NCBI RefSeq assembly: GCF_002251945.1 | Contig: NZ_NDHW01000020.1 | Location: 1-40,505, forward strand | DNA: 40,505 bases | Source: Pseudanabaena sp. SR411 | Lineage (GTDB): Bacteria > Cyanobacteriota > Cyanobacteriia > Pseudanabaenales > Pseudanabaenaceae | Reading direction: 5' to 3' | Part shown: positions 16,039 through 28,011 of the stretch, one piece after another | Numbering within the stretch: position 1 is the first letter of the stretch | How the letters are laid out: each line of letters begins with the position of its first letter | Made by a program: the position numbers and the translations under genes | Notes under the pieces: generated by a model | Told to the model about the DNA's origin: nothing | The model's database searches: none | What the model saw: only the letters and a program-made list of their open reading frames with translations

Positions 16039-16797
16039 ATGCAACCAGTTTATATCGTCGGTGCGGGACCTGGTGACCCTGATCTAATCACAGTCAAAGG
16101 ACGAAACCTGCTTACCAAAGCCGATGTGGTCGTTTATGCTAATTCCCTCATCCCTGACTCGATGCTGCAATTTTGTCGCGCCGATGCCGAGATTATTCCT
16201 ACCGCGAGCAAATCTCTAGAAGAGATTCTGGAAATTATGATTGATAGAGAGCGATCGCAAAAATTAGTAGTCCGTTTACATGATGGCGATCCTAGTCTAT
16301 ATGGCGCTATTCAAGAACAAATGGTTGCTCTAAGTGAAGCAGAAATTCCCTTTGAGATAATTCCGGGGGTGAGTGCATTCCAATTAGCTGCTGCCCGCTT
16401 ACAAGTCGAGTTAACTGTTCCTGAACTAGTTCAGACGATTATTCTCACGCGCATTAGTGGACGCACTCAAGTTCCTGAACGCGAAGAATTATCAAGTCTT
16501 GCATCACACCAAGCATCATTATGTCTCTATCTCAGCGCCCATCATATAAAGAATGCTCAGGCTAAATTAATGGAACATTATCCATCTAATACAACGGTAG
16601 CAATTTGTTATCGTTTAGGATGGGAAGATGAAAAAATCCTCATAGTTCCTCTCGCAGAAATGGCATCTACCACAATCCAAGAGAACTTAACCAGAACTAC
16701 GCTATTTGTAATTAGCCCTGCTTTAAATAAGTTAAAAAGTAATACAAAAGAGCGATCACAGTTATATAGCTCTCACTATAAACGTCTCTTTCGTTAA
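16039..16797 (+). CDS. cobM: Precorrin-4 / cobalt-precorrin-4 C11-methyltransferase
   Basis: 252 residues. VYIVGAGPGDPDLITVKG is the SAM-uroporphyrinogen methyltransferase N-terminus, GDPSLYGAIQEQ the second block, and LTRISGRTQVPE the signature of the CobM/CbiF branch (where most members read RTPVPE). It transfers a methyl group to C11 during corrin ring synthesis. Its length fits the family. It is the second gene of a pair with cbiD. The last 30 residues are basic and variable. The symbol cbiF would suit equally if the pathway is anaerobic, as the CbiD neighbour suggests. Confidence 0.93.
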   Translation: MQPVYIVGAGPGDPDLITVKGRNLLTKADVVVYANSLIPDSMLQFCRADAEIIPTASKSLEEILEIMIDRERSQKLVVRLHDGDPSLYGAIQEQMVALSEAEIPFEIIPGVSAFQLAAARLQVELTVPELVQTIILTRISGRTQVPEREELSSLASHQASLCLYLSAHHIKNAQAKLMEHYPSNTTVAICYRLGWEDEKILIVPLAEMASTTIQENLTRTTLFVISPALNKLKSNTKERSQLYSSHYKRLFR

Positions 16798-16802
16798 GCA
16801 TT

Positions 16803-16941
16803 GGCACTAGTTCAGCCTGACAGGATTATTTGGCTAAAACCATTGCTTGACAATGGTTTTAGCCATTGTAAGGTCAAATCATCGAAATCCAGAGACAAAA
16901 AAAGATTTCAGACCTTTTTTCCATAGTGCGGAACCAGTGCC
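16803..16941. mobile_element. 139-bp MITE-like element, possible relative of 8849-8985
   Basis: Ends are GGCACTAGTTCAGC (left) and, inverted, GGCACTGGTTCCGC (right), 12 of 14 matching. The size and GGCACTRG start resemble the 8849-8985 element, though the interior differs and no target duplication is visible. It includes a perfect 15-bp hairpin at 16831-16865 (TGGCTAAAACCATTG arms), which may act as the cobM terminator. Confidence 0.5.
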
Positions 16942-16975
16942 TTTTGAGCTTGCTTGGTGTATACCAATTTCCAAT

Positions 16976-17218
16976 TCACCATTCTAGAGTCTCGCTACAT
17001 TCACTAATAGGAGTTGCTAAACCTTCCACAATTGATGCTCCTACTTCTGGAATTGAGAGTAAATAGATTGTTTCTTGAACTCCTTCCCAATCCTCTTCAG
17101 AAACTAGGAAGGCATTAGAGGTAGTTCCTGAAATTAGGATAGGCTCATGAGATTGTGAAACTTCATTGATCAGATCTTGAAGTTTAACTTGATCTTCAGT
17201 CAAAGAAATAATTGACAT
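16976..17218 (-). CDS. Phd/YefM-type antitoxin
   Basis: 80 residues: LTEDQVKLQDLINEVSQSHE, then PILISGTTSNAFLVSEEDWE and a following helix. This is the Phd/YefM fold, which binds its own promoter through the N-terminal half and a toxin through the C-terminal helix. No RelE/YoeB, Doc or PIN toxin lies downstream. The gene upstream, 52 bp away on the same strand, encodes an unfamiliar 108-residue protein that might be its partner. There are no HIP1 sites in either gene. Confidence 0.8.
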   Translation of the reverse strand: MSIISLTEDQVKLQDLINEVSQSHEPILISGTTSNAFLVSEEDWEGVQETIYLLSIPEVGASIVEGLATPISECSETLEW

Positions 17219-17270
17219 TTTTTGCTTCTAAATTTTTGAGTAGCATAAACTGATTTAAACTTAATTGAAT

Positions 17271-17597
17271 TTAATCAGAATCGAAGTCGATATTTCCAAA
17301 CACTGACTGACCACCTGCAAGAATTGAACCACCTCTTAATACTCCACGGTTTGGTGTACATACATGGTATAGATCTCGCCCATTTTCGTAAAGAATAGCA
17401 ATTACTATCTCTCCATTGAAAGATGTTGTCTTACCAACCTCGGCTTCATATTGATTTCCATCATGCTTCCACTGAAGAATACGCACTCTACGTTCCGAAA
17501 ATTTTGCATCAAGTTCTTGATGAAGAAAGGTTTTTATCTCTTCATAAACTTTCTTCTCTTGCTCTGGAGATTTTGATGCAGGTATAAAAAACTTCAT
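17271..17597 (-). CDS. Small protein of unknown function upstream of the antitoxin
   Basis: 108 residues starting at the ATG at 17597, with no signal peptide. An N-terminal helix (EQEKKVYEEIKTFLHQEL, about 12-29) is followed by strands (RRVRILQWKHDGNQYEAEVG, FNGEIVIAILYENGRDLYHV) and a glycine-rich tail (VLRGGSILAGGQSVFG). I do not recognise the family. It lacks the RelE/YoeB, PIN and Fic signatures. Gene order (unknown first, antitoxin second) is the reverse of most Phd/YefM operons but like HigBA. A toxin or a regulator are both possible. Confidence 0.65.
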   Translation of the reverse strand: MKFFIPASKSPEQEKKVYEEIKTFLHQELDAKFSERRVRILQWKHDGNQYEAEVGKTTSFNGEIVIAILYENGRDLYHVCTPNRGVLRGGSILAGGQSVFGNIDFDSD

Positions 17598-17700
17598 TTA
17601 TGTCTAACTCTAATTTTCTATCAATTTTGTTGTTCTTGGCTTGCAGTAATCACTCTAACATAACAGTTATAAATTCGTTCTTGTATGCAATTGCGCTTAT

Positions 17701-18399
17701 TCAAATTTCCCCTTGCTGTGAATAATTTGCTCTCACCCATGCACGAAACTCTTTTAAAGTTTTACTTTCCCCTAAGAGCGATCGCTTCTGCACATATTCC
17801 ACAATAATTGCTGCGGGTAACGTCGGAAAAGACAAACTATTTTCAATGGGAACGTATTCACCATTCTCTAAACCTAAAAACTCCAAACTATATCCATCAT
17901 AACGCCAGACTTCAGGCACACCGAGAAGCGCATAAATTGGTAAACGGCGATCGCTAGGACTAGTGATATCCACTTCTAAAACCAAATCAGGAGGTGGATC
18001 TTGTCCGACAATGACATTTTCTTTCTCTCGGATCACCACCTCATTTTTGATGTAATAGCAAGAGTCAGGTTCTCCCCCAACCTTTAACTCTGGTATCTTC
18101 ATCAATAAAGATCCCAACCGTCTCATATCTATCTCTAACTCATCAACAAATACACCGAGTAAAGCTTCAATAAATCGATTGCTACCTTCATGCAGTGAAA
18201 GAGGAGACATAATCTCTAAAGTACCGTTAATGTAATGAAATAGAGTTGAACGGCGATCGCCAACATCTGCTAGTAAACGCTCAAAAGTTTCCCAGCTAAC
18301 CCCATATAGCAAGACCCGATTTTCAGATATTGGTCTGGCTTGTTCAATCGATGATGCAATAGTTGAAATTTCGTTGGGTTTATAAGGTGTGGCAATCAT
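17701..18399 (-). CDS. Uma2-family (DUF820) putative endonuclease
   Basis: 232 residues. INGTLEIMSPLSLHEG (about 57-72), GEPDSCYYI (109-117) and PPPDLVLEVDITSPSD (135-150), then GVPEVWRYD, form the order typical of Uma2 proteins, a cyanobacteria-expanded family with a PD-(D/E)XK-like fold; D112, D138 and E142 are candidate active residues. No biochemical role is settled for the family. It stands alone on the minus strand, with HIP1 sites inside, and diverges from apcE. Confidence 0.9.
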   Translation of the reverse strand: MIATPYKPNEISTIASSIEQARPISENRVLLYGVSWETFERLLADVGDRRSTLFHYINGTLEIMSPLSLHEGSNRFIEALLGVFVDELEIDMRRLGSLLMKIPELKVGGEPDSCYYIKNEVVIREKENVIVGQDPPPDLVLEVDITSPSDRRLPIYALLGVPEVWRYDGYSLEFLGLENGEYVPIENSLSFPTLPAAIIVEYVQKRSLLGESKTLKEFRAWVRANYSQQGEI

Positions 18400-21489
<3,090 letters not shown>

Positions 21490-21499
21490 TTTTTAATCT

Positions 21500-21534
21500 A
21501 AAAAAGAGAGGACGCTTTGCGTCCTCTCTTTTTT
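21500..21534 (+). terminator. Terminator of apcE
   Basis: AAAAAAGAGAGGACGC (21500-21515) pairs perfectly with GCGTCCTCTCTTTTTT (21519-21534) around TTT, 11 bases past the apcE stop. Confidence 0.95.
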
Positions 21535-21662
21535 TATTGGCGATCGCCATAAAAAATTGCAAAAAATTTTGCTTGAAGAGAGAATAAATTGGTGACGGTT
21601 TTTCGGTATCATAAGCATCAGATTAAAGTAAAAAGTTAAATTTATATAAAGGGCGATAAGAA

Positions 21663-22676
21663 GTGACTATCAGGGTAGCGATTAATGGATTTGGGCGCAT
21701 CGGACGTAACTTTCTCAGATGCTGGGCTGGTCGCTCTGAGACAAACATAGAACTAGTTGGACTTAACGATACATCCGATCCCCGTACCAACGCTCACTTG
21801 CTCAAGTACGACTCCATGCTCGGCAAATTTGCGGGCGAAGTTAGTGCCGATGACACCACAATTACTGTCAATGGCAAAACCATTAAAACAGTGTCTGATC
21901 GCAATCCTGACAACCTACCTTGGAAAGATTGGGGTATCGATCTAGTTATCGAATCTACTGGTGTATTCATCGACAAAGTTGGTGCTGGTAGACATATCGG
22001 TGCAGGTGCTAAGAAAGTTTTAATCACTGCCCCTGGTAAAAACGAAGACGGTACGTTTGTAGTCGGTGTTAACGAAAAAGATTACAACCATGATGTTCAC
22101 CACATCATCAGTAATGCTAGCTGTACCACCAACTGCTTAGCACCTGTAGCTAAAGTCATTCTCGAAAACTTTGGCATTGTTAAAGGTGTAATGACCACTA
22201 CTCACAGCTACACTGGTGACCAACGATTGCTCGATGCTAGCCACCGTGATTTGCGTCGTGCGAGAGCTGCTGCTTTGAGCATTGTGCCAACTTCAACTGG
22301 TGCGGCTAAGGCGGTTGCACTCGTACTACCTCAACTAGCTGGCAAATTGAATGGGATTGCTTTGCGCGTACCAACTCCTAACGTCTCGGTTGTAGACTTC
22401 GTTGTAGAAGTTGAAAAGCACACGATCGCTCAAGAAGTGAACGAAGCATTCCGCGTTGCTGCTGAAGGCTCAATGAAAGGCATTTTGGAATACAACGAAT
22501 TGCCTCTAGTATCCATTGATTATCGCGGTACTGATGCATCTTCGATTGTTGACTCATCTCTGACTATGGTCATGGGCGGCAACATGGTGAAAGTTGTAGC
22601 TTGGTACGACAACGAATGGGGCTATAGCCAACGTGTTGTTGACTTGGCTGAAGTTGTAGCTAAGAACTGGAAATAG
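21663..22676 (+). CDS. gap2: Glyceraldehyde-3-phosphate dehydrogenase, Gap2 type
   Basis: 337 residues with a GTG start at 21663; AAAGGG lies 9 to 14 bases upstream. The NAD(P)-binding [10 protein letters not shown] (8-17), the catalytic [11 protein letters not shown] block (SCTTN) and the YDNEWGYS block near the C-terminus are all present. Cyanobacterial Gap2 uses NADPH or NADH to reduce 1,3-bisphosphoglycerate in the Calvin cycle and gluconeogenesis; the close match to this group is inferred from overall sequence style. It stands alone between terminators. Confidence 0.95.
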   Translation: MTIRVAINGFGRIGRNFLRCWAGRSETNIELVGLNDTSDPRTNAHLLKYDSMLGKFAGEVSADDTTITVNGKTIKTVSDRNPDNLPWKDWGIDLVIESTGVFIDKVGAGRHIGAGAKKVLITAPGKNEDGTFVVGVNEKDYNHDVHHIISNASCTTNCLAPVAKVILENFGIVKGVMTTTHSYTGDQRLLDASHRDLRRARAAALSIVPTSTGAAKAVALVLPQLAGKLNGIALRVPTPNVSVVDFVVEVEKHTIAQEVNEAFRVAAEGSMKGILEYNELPLVSIDYRGTDASSIVDSSLTMVMGGNMVKVVAWYDNEWGYSQRVVDLAEVVAKNWK

Positions 22677-22683
22677 TCTTTTC

Positions 22684-22720
22684 AAAAAAAGAGGTGGTGC
22701 AAAGCACCGCCTCTTTTTTT
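22684..22720 (+). terminator. Terminator of gap2
   Basis: GAGGTGGTGC, AAA, GCACCGCCTC stem (one G-T pair) flanked by seven A and a long T-run, starting 8 bases after the stop. Confidence 0.9.
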
Positions 22721-22780
22721 TTGTTCACGCAATTTCGCTGATGCATGGATATAGAGCAATGCCGTTAGACTGATTAATAT

Positions 22781-22816
22781 TAATTGACAAAAGTGTCTGC
22801 ATACTTTTGTCAATTA
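22781..22816. repeat. Hairpin upstream of the cyclase gene
   Basis: TAATTGACAAAAGT (22781-22794) and ACTTTTGTCAATTA (22803-22816) are perfect 14-bp arms with an 8-nt loop, 61 bases before the cyclase start. It may be an operator or a structured leader. Confidence 0.65.
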
Positions 22817-22877
22817 AAAAACTAACCCAGTAAGGGTTTTAAAATAACAAAGCACTCTTTTCTATTCGACAATCGCA

Positions 22878-24845
22878 ATGAAACTACCTTCTGCTTTGGT
22901 TAATTTCGGAGCGTTCTGTAAACGCAATCATCAGCAATTAGTCGCTGGATTGATTACGTTTTCATTTTCCTTAGGGGTTTTGGGATTAAGGGAAAATGGA
23001 GCTTTTAAGGAAGTTGAGCTTTGGGTCTATGACAGTTTGATGCGATCGCAACTCCATGAACCTCAAGATCGCCGTGTGGTCATTGTCGAAATTTCAGAAG
23101 CGGATATTCAAGACTTTTCTAAACTATATGGTGAGCGATGGCCAATTTCAGATCGCCTATTTGCCAAACTGATTAATCAAATTGCTGTAGCCAAACCCGC
23201 CGCGATCGGCATTGATAAGTATCTAGATTTACCTGTATTAGAAGGACGGAATGAGTTAGTTGCCGCGATTAAGAAGGCAGGAAATGTGGTCAATGCTAAA
23301 TTTATTGCCACGGTAGCAGGTAGAAGCGGTGTCGATCCTGCAAAAGATCTAGAACAAATTAGTGCCTATGGATATGTCAACTTACCTACGGACAAAGGGG
23401 CGCTGGTGCGGCGGGCTTCAATAGTTGGGGATTCAGGGTCTTTTGCCTTTGAGATCGCCAATTTATATTTACAAAAGTTACACAACAAAAGCATTGAATT
23501 TAATCCCGAAGCAATTCAGTTTACGGCTGGAAAACGAATTATTCCCAGATTAACGACAAATTACGGGGCATATCGCAAAGAGGATGATAGTGGATATCAA
23601 ATGATGATTCGCTATCGGGGAAAGGCAAGATCTTTCGAGCATATTCGTGCCACTGAGGTACTTGAGGGGCGTGTTGCTCCTGAAAAACTACGCGATCGTG
23701 TCGTCCTAATAGGCGTAACCGCCGAAAGCCTTAAAGATAGCTTTCCCACACCTGTCAGCGTTGATGAAGAGGTGATGTATGGAGTCGAAATCCATGCAAA
23801 TATTGTCAGCCAGTTGATTAGTAGTACTTTAGACGATCGCCGTTTTATTCAGGTATGGTCAAATGAACTCGAAAATATCTGGATTTTAGGTTGGGCGATC
23901 GCTGGTGGTGCGATGGCTGCATTTATTGCCCATGCGGGCAAAAATATTGGACTTTTAAGTATCTTTGCTGGGGGCTTAGTTTGGGTTAGTTATTTCGCTT
24001 TTGGTCAATCTCTATGGATACCCTTATTTCCTGCTTTATTGGGTCTGATTTCGGCAAATGTACTTGTTATGGCTTACCAACTGGCGATTCAGCAATCAGA
24101 ACGCAAAGTGCTGATGGGATTGTTTTCGCGACATGTCTCCAAGGAATTAGCCAATATTATTTGGTCAAATCGTGAAAAATTTCTGCAAGAGGGGCGGATC
24201 ACTGGACAGGAGGTATATGTTACGGTCTTGTTTACAGATATGCGAAACTTTAGTACAGCGGCAGAAGCCCAAGCCCCAGGCGAGACACTAAATTGGCTCA
24301 ATAATTATTTGGGAACGATCGCTAACGAAGTTTTAGCCTATGGCGGTATGGTCGATAAGTATATTGGTGATGCGGTGATGGCAGTATTTGGTGTACCGAT
24401 TCCCCATAGCAATGAAGTGGAGCGTACCCGTGATGCTCAATCTGCTGTTGCTGCGTCTTTAGCGATCGCCCGTAAATTAGCAGAAATGAATGAGGTCTGG
24501 GTAGCCCAAGGATTACCTCCAGTCTCCACAGGAATTGGCATAAACTCTGGGCTGGTGATTGCAGGAAGTTTAGGGAGTTCGGAGCGACTTGAATATTCTG
24601 TACTAGGAGATGCGGTTAACGTTGCTTCACGCCTAGAAAGCTTTAATAAGGAGGTTGATGGCGGGCCCCATCACATTTTGATTAGTGAAGAGACGCATCG
24701 GCGCTTAGATAATAATTTCCAGACTGAGTTTGTGGGTAAATTTGCACTCAAAGGGAAAACCCAAGAAACAGGAATTTATCGCGTGTTGGATATCCAAAAG
24801 AAAACTAATCAACTTAGTTCTACAGGTTTGGCTGAAAACAAATAA
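22878..24845 (+). CDS. CHASE2-domain adenylate cyclase (class III)
   Basis: 655 residues. An N-terminal membrane segment (about 18-37) is followed by an extracytoplasmic CHASE2 sensor domain to about 325, three membrane helices (about 331-405) and a class III cyclase domain (about 445-625). Metal ligands are D454 in FTDMRNFS and D498 in DKYIGDAVMAVFG; K494 specifies adenine. In LEYSVLGDAVNVASRLES a serine takes the place of the second adenine-selecting Asp/Thr, which suits class IIIb, and the transition-state N and R are kept. It should make cAMP in response to an unknown periplasmic signal. A hairpin terminator follows at once. Confidence 0.93.
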   Translation: MKLPSALVNFGAFCKRNHQQLVAGLITFSFSLGVLGLRENGAFKEVELWVYDSLMRSQLHEPQDRRVVIVEISEADIQDFSKLYGERWPISDRLFAKLINQIAVAKPAAIGIDKYLDLPVLEGRNELVAAIKKAGNVVNAKFIATVAGRSGVDPAKDLEQISAYGYVNLPTDKGALVRRASIVGDSGSFAFEIANLYLQKLHNKSIEFNPEAIQFTAGKRIIPRLTTNYGAYRKEDDSGYQMMIRYRGKARSFEHIRATEVLEGRVAPEKLRDRVVLIGVTAESLKDSFPTPVSVDEEVMYGVEIHANIVSQLISSTLDDRRFIQVWSNELENIWILGWAIAGGAMAAFIAHAGKNIGLLSIFAGGLVWVSYFAFGQSLWIPLFPALLGLISANVLVMAYQLAIQQSERKVLMGLFSRHVSKELANIIWSNREKFLQEGRITGQEVYVTVLFTDMRNFSTAAEAQAPGETLNWLNNYLGTIANEVLAYGGMVDKYIGDAVMAVFGVPIPHSNEVERTRDAQSAVAASLAIARKLAEMNEVWVAQGLPPVSTGIGINSGLVIAGSLGSSERLEYSVLGDAVNVASRLESFNKEVDGGPHHILISEETHRRLDNNFQTEFVGKFALKGKTQETGIYRVLDIQKKTNQLSSTGLAENK

Positions 24846-24872
24846 AAAACGGTGCATAGCACCGCTTTTTAT
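24845..24872 (+). terminator. Terminator of the cyclase gene
   Basis: AAAAACGGTGC, ATA, GCACCGCTTTTT hairpin that overlaps the stop codon end and has a T-run. Confidence 0.85.
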
Positions 24873-24877
24873 TTGTT

Positions 24878-25038
24878 TTGGCTCAATATGTTTCGAGGAG
24901 GTGCTTTAGCTTAAATGACTGAAATGCTTGATGTGCAGTAGTTTTAGCCTCGGAGGTATTTGATGTCTGAAATACCCATCATTAAAAGCATTGAGCCATT
25001 TATTATGTGTGACCTCCCCGAAACACCTATTGAGCCAA
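24878..25038. repeat. 161-bp inverted-repeat element
   Basis: Left end TTGGCTCAATATGTTTCGAG then GAGGT, and the inverted right end TTGGCTCAATAGGTGTTTCG then GGGAGGT, agree over about 25 bases with a 2-base gap. A small hairpin GGTATTT/AAATACC lies inside near 24955-24980. No target duplication and no frame are visible. Confidence 0.65.
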
Positions 25039-25081
25039 CCTAATAAGAAAGTGCCTTTCTTATGTCATCGCAAAGCGATGC

Positions 25082-25122
25082 AAAAAATGAAGGCGGCGCT
25101 TTGCACCGCCTTCATTTTTTTT
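25082..25122. terminator. Terminator of the secreted repeat protein gene
   Basis: AAAAAATGAAGGCGG pairs with CCGCCTTCATTTTTTTT around a short loop, with runs on both sides; it is 4 bases after the minus-strand stop at 25126. Confidence 0.85.
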
Positions 25123-25125
25123 TGG

Positions 25126-25689
25126 TTATAGCGCAGAACACTGATCTTCTTTGCTACCTTGGACGATATTGCCACCACCTAGAGGGAAAGGACGGTTCTC
25201 TTTGCATTGCAAGTTTCCATTAATACGATTGGTGTTAATGCGAAGACCACCAGTATTCTGAAAAGCTTGCAAACTTCCGCCAATGCGATTGTTGTTTGCA
25301 ACTAATGCTCCACGATTGGAGTCAAATTGAACATCGCCATTAATAGCTGAGGCAGAAACGTTAGCAGCAAGCCCTTGCTTGACCTGCACACTACCACCCA
25401 CCGTTGAGTTATTCAAAACGTTGACAGCAGCAGCATTTTCGCCTTGAACATTACCAACGATACGCACACCTTTCGCATTCAATGTGGCATTCGATTCAAC
25501 CTTAACGGTTCCTTTCACACGAGTACCGTTGAGGTTGCAAGTTTTACCAGAAGGAACTTTAACATTATCAACAGTGATTGCTCCCAAAGTTCCTTGGCAA
25601 GAAATTTCTTCAGCCATGCTAGGCGATACGGGAAGATTCAGCCCAGTAAAGGTTAACAAGGCAATCGCGGCAAAATGTACTTTTTTCAT
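25126..25689 (-). CDS. Secreted repeat protein, bactofilin-like beta-strand repeats
   Basis: 187 residues from the ATG at 25689; an open frame from 25776 would add 29 residues with no export signal. MKKVHFAAIALLTFTGL followed by SPSMAEE is a signal peptide with cleavage near residue 27. The mature part repeats a strand pattern of about 20 residues, seen in RIVGNVQGE, TVGGSVQVK, AINGDVQFD, RIGGSLQAF and RINGNLQCK, as in right-handed beta-solenoids and bactofilins. Three or more cysteines may form disulfides. It sits 133 bp after the response regulator on the same strand and could be a target of that system; this is inference from position only. Exact family not recognised. Confidence 0.8.
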   Translation of the reverse strand: MKKVHFAAIALLTFTGLNLPVSPSMAEEISCQGTLGAITVDNVKVPSGKTCNLNGTRVKGTVKVESNATLNAKGVRIVGNVQGENAAAVNVLNNSTVGGSVQVKQGLAANVSASAINGDVQFDSNRGALVANNNRIGGSLQAFQNTGGLRINTNRINGNLQCKENRPFPLGGGNIVQGSKEDQCSAL

Positions 25690-25822
25690 GTGTCGAACTA
25701 TCCTGATTGAATAAAATTGCTGATTGGTATAGCTAATTGCTACAGGTGAAGTTCTCAACTTCAACAATTTGTACAATAGGTTTTGTGCATGAAGGTTATT
25801 TAAGAATTGAATGAGAGATTTC

Positions 25823-26494
25823 TTAGGAAAGTTGCAAGCGATAGCCTATTCCTCTAATTGTCTCGATTACATCATTACCAAGCTTTTTGCGGAGATAGCC
25901 CACATATACATCAACAACATTGGAGCTAGGGTCATAGTCGTAGCCCCAGACCCGATCTAATAATTGAGCGCGGCTCAGCACTTGACCTTGGTGCTGAAAG
26001 AAAGTTTCGGCTAAGTTAAATTCTCGTCCAGGCAGATCGATTTCCTGTGAGCCGATGCAAGCCCTACGAGTCCGTAAATCTAAAGTGATATGACCAGCTA
26101 CGAGTTGCGTCGTTTCATTATTGTGATGGTTGTTTTTTTTCTTAAGACGCAACCGCACACGGGCTAATAATTCGGCAAACTGGAAAGGTTTGGTCATGTA
26201 GTCATCAGCTCCACTCTCTAACCCTGCAACTTTGTCTTCAATATCGTTTCTTGCCGTCAGAATAATAATTGGTAAATTTACTCCCTGACCACGTAATTCT
26301 TCTAAAACATCAAGCCCATCTTTACCAGGTAGTCCTAGATCTAGTAACAACAGATCGCATTCACCATATTGAGTTAGCTGAAGTGCAGCATTAGCATTTT
26401 TGGCGACACTGGTAGTAAAGCCATGCGATCGCAGTCCTTTTTCAATAAAAGTAGAAATCCTTGTTTCATCTTCAGCAATTAATATATGAGTCAT
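25823..26494 (-). CDS. OmpR-family response regulator
   Basis: 223 residues. Receiver domain 1-118 with the acidic pair at E8-D9, phospho-acceptor D52 (LLDLGLPGKDG), T80 and K102 (DDYMTKPF). A winged-helix DNA-binding domain follows (about 130-223), ending with VWGYDYDPSSNVVDVYVGYL and IRGIGYRL. It accepts phosphate from the kinase encoded directly upstream, 13 bp away, and should then bind promoters as a dimer. The target genes are unknown. Confidence 0.96.
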   Translation of the reverse strand: MTHILIAEDETRISTFIEKGLRSHGFTTSVAKNANAALQLTQYGECDLLLLDLGLPGKDGLDVLEELRGQGVNLPIIILTARNDIEDKVAGLESGADDYMTKPFQFAELLARVRLRLKKKNNHHNNETTQLVAGHITLDLRTRRACIGSQEIDLPGREFNLAETFFQHQGQVLSRAQLLDRVWGYDYDPSSNVVDVYVGYLRKKLGNDVIETIRGIGYRLQLS

Positions 26495-26507
26495 AGCATA
26501 ACTTCAA

Positions 26508-27929
26508 CTAGCGATTGTTGGGTAAGACGATAGTGAAGGTCGATCCAGTTCCCAAATTGCTCTGAAGTCTGATTGTGCCACCGTGGGCATGAATAATCGA
26601 TTGGACGATCGCTAGCCCTAAACCAGAGCCTTCGATCCCTCGAATTTGGTGGTGGTTTCCCCGACTAAAGCGCTTAAAAATATGTGGCTGATCTTCTGGG
26701 GCAATACCTTCTCCTGTATCTTCAACCCAGATTTGCACCTCTGTATTAGTGATGTTAGCCCCCAAGCTAATGAGATCGATGGGATTAGTATGTTGTGTGG
26801 CATTGAGAACTAAATTCATCACAGCTTGGGTGAGGCGATAGCGATCGCCATAAATTTGAACATCTGCGATTGCATCTTGCCCCTCTAGTTTCCATTGTCG
26901 CGGCGCGATCGCTTGAGCTTTAGCATAGAGTTCAGCCATCAAAAGCTCGAGAGCGATCAACTCTAATCGCAAAAAAGCAGGCTGTTCAGATTTGGCGAGT
27001 AAGATCAAGTCGTTAACCAAACTAGCCATGCGATCTAATTCATCTATAACCAATGCGATCGCCTCACGCTGTTCTTGAGGATCATCCCCCATCAGTTCAA
27101 GGTGACCACGAATGATGGTGATGGGAGTGCGGAGTTCATGTCCGATATCATTGGTAAATTGACGCTGGTTCGTAAATGCTTGCTCAAGCCTCTCCATCAT
27201 GTCGTTAAAAGTATTGGCTAACTCCATAACTTCCCCATTCCCTTTAATGACAATACGTTGGGTTAAGTCAGACTCACTAATACTACGTGCAGCTTTGGTC
27301 AGCGACTGTAATGGCTTTAAAATACGTCCTGCTGTTAGCCAAGCAATCACAGATGCAATCACCAGAACCCACAGCATAATATTCGTGATCGCAACCAGCA
27401 TGTCTTGGACTTCCTCTCGCTCCCCCGTAGTAATATGCACAACTACAAATACGCCCTTAAATCTCTCTCCAACATAAATTGGATAAGTTAAGTACACAAT
27501 TTCTCCTTCTGAAGTTGCATTTTGCCTAAACTCTTGGAGCGTGATTTTTTCTAATTGTTTAACTAACTGTCCATCAGGTTGCAATAATTTAGGCAAAGCT
27601 CTAGAACTAGCATCATAGAAGCGTCCATCCAGAATCGTAATATAGAACTCGTCATCCTCTGGCACGTTGCGCGATAGGAATACATCGAATAATGTGGCAG
27701 CATTTTCAGCTAAAGTATCCCCTTCTATCAGGCGATGCTCTAAATGAAGGCGTTTAAACTCTTCTAGTTCTTGATACATAGAGTTTTTAACTCGTGCATC
27801 TAACTCTACAAATAAAGTATGACGAATAGCCCCAATAGCAACTACTGTAGAACCCGACATTAAAACGATATACCAAACTAGAATTTGAGTGCGAGCTTGG
27901 CTCCACAAACGTATGAGACTTTTCTTCAT
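26508..27929 (-). CDS. Sensor histidine kinase with HAMP domain
   Basis: 473 residues. Membrane helices at about 15-36 and 178-199 enclose a periplasmic sensor of about 140 residues. HAMP (about 200-252) is followed by the dimerisation/phospho-acceptor helix IGHELRTPIT (H264), the N box VMNLVLNATQH (N376), and the G boxes DTGEGIAPED and GSGLGLAIVQS. It phosphorylates the response regulator encoded 13 bp downstream. The H-box has IGHE where many have VSHE. Its 5' end is 82 bp from a divergent membrane protein gene. The signal sensed is unknown. Confidence 0.95.
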   Translation of the reverse strand: MKKSLIRLWSQARTQILVWYIVLMSGSTVVAIGAIRHTLFVELDARVKNSMYQELEEFKRLHLEHRLIEGDTLAENAATLFDVFLSRNVPEDDEFYITILDGRFYDASSRALPKLLQPDGQLVKQLEKITLQEFRQNATSEGEIVYLTYPIYVGERFKGVFVVVHITTGEREEVQDMLVAITNIMLWVLVIASVIAWLTAGRILKPLQSLTKAARSISESDLTQRIVIKGNGEVMELANTFNDMMERLEQAFTNQRQFTNDIGHELRTPITIIRGHLELMGDDPQEQREAIALVIDELDRMASLVNDLILLAKSEQPAFLRLELIALELLMAELYAKAQAIAPRQWKLEGQDAIADVQIYGDRYRLTQAVMNLVLNATQHTNPIDLISLGANITNTEVQIWVEDTGEGIAPEDQPHIFKRFSRGNHHQIRGIEGSGLGLAIVQSIIHAHGGTIRLQSNLGTGSTFTIVLPNNR

Positions 27930-28011
27930 CGAATTAATTAAACAAGCATTTACAAATTCTCAATATCTAAAGCAGTTAATTATTGTATCTAGCCTACCTG
28001 CACTTGTTGGT

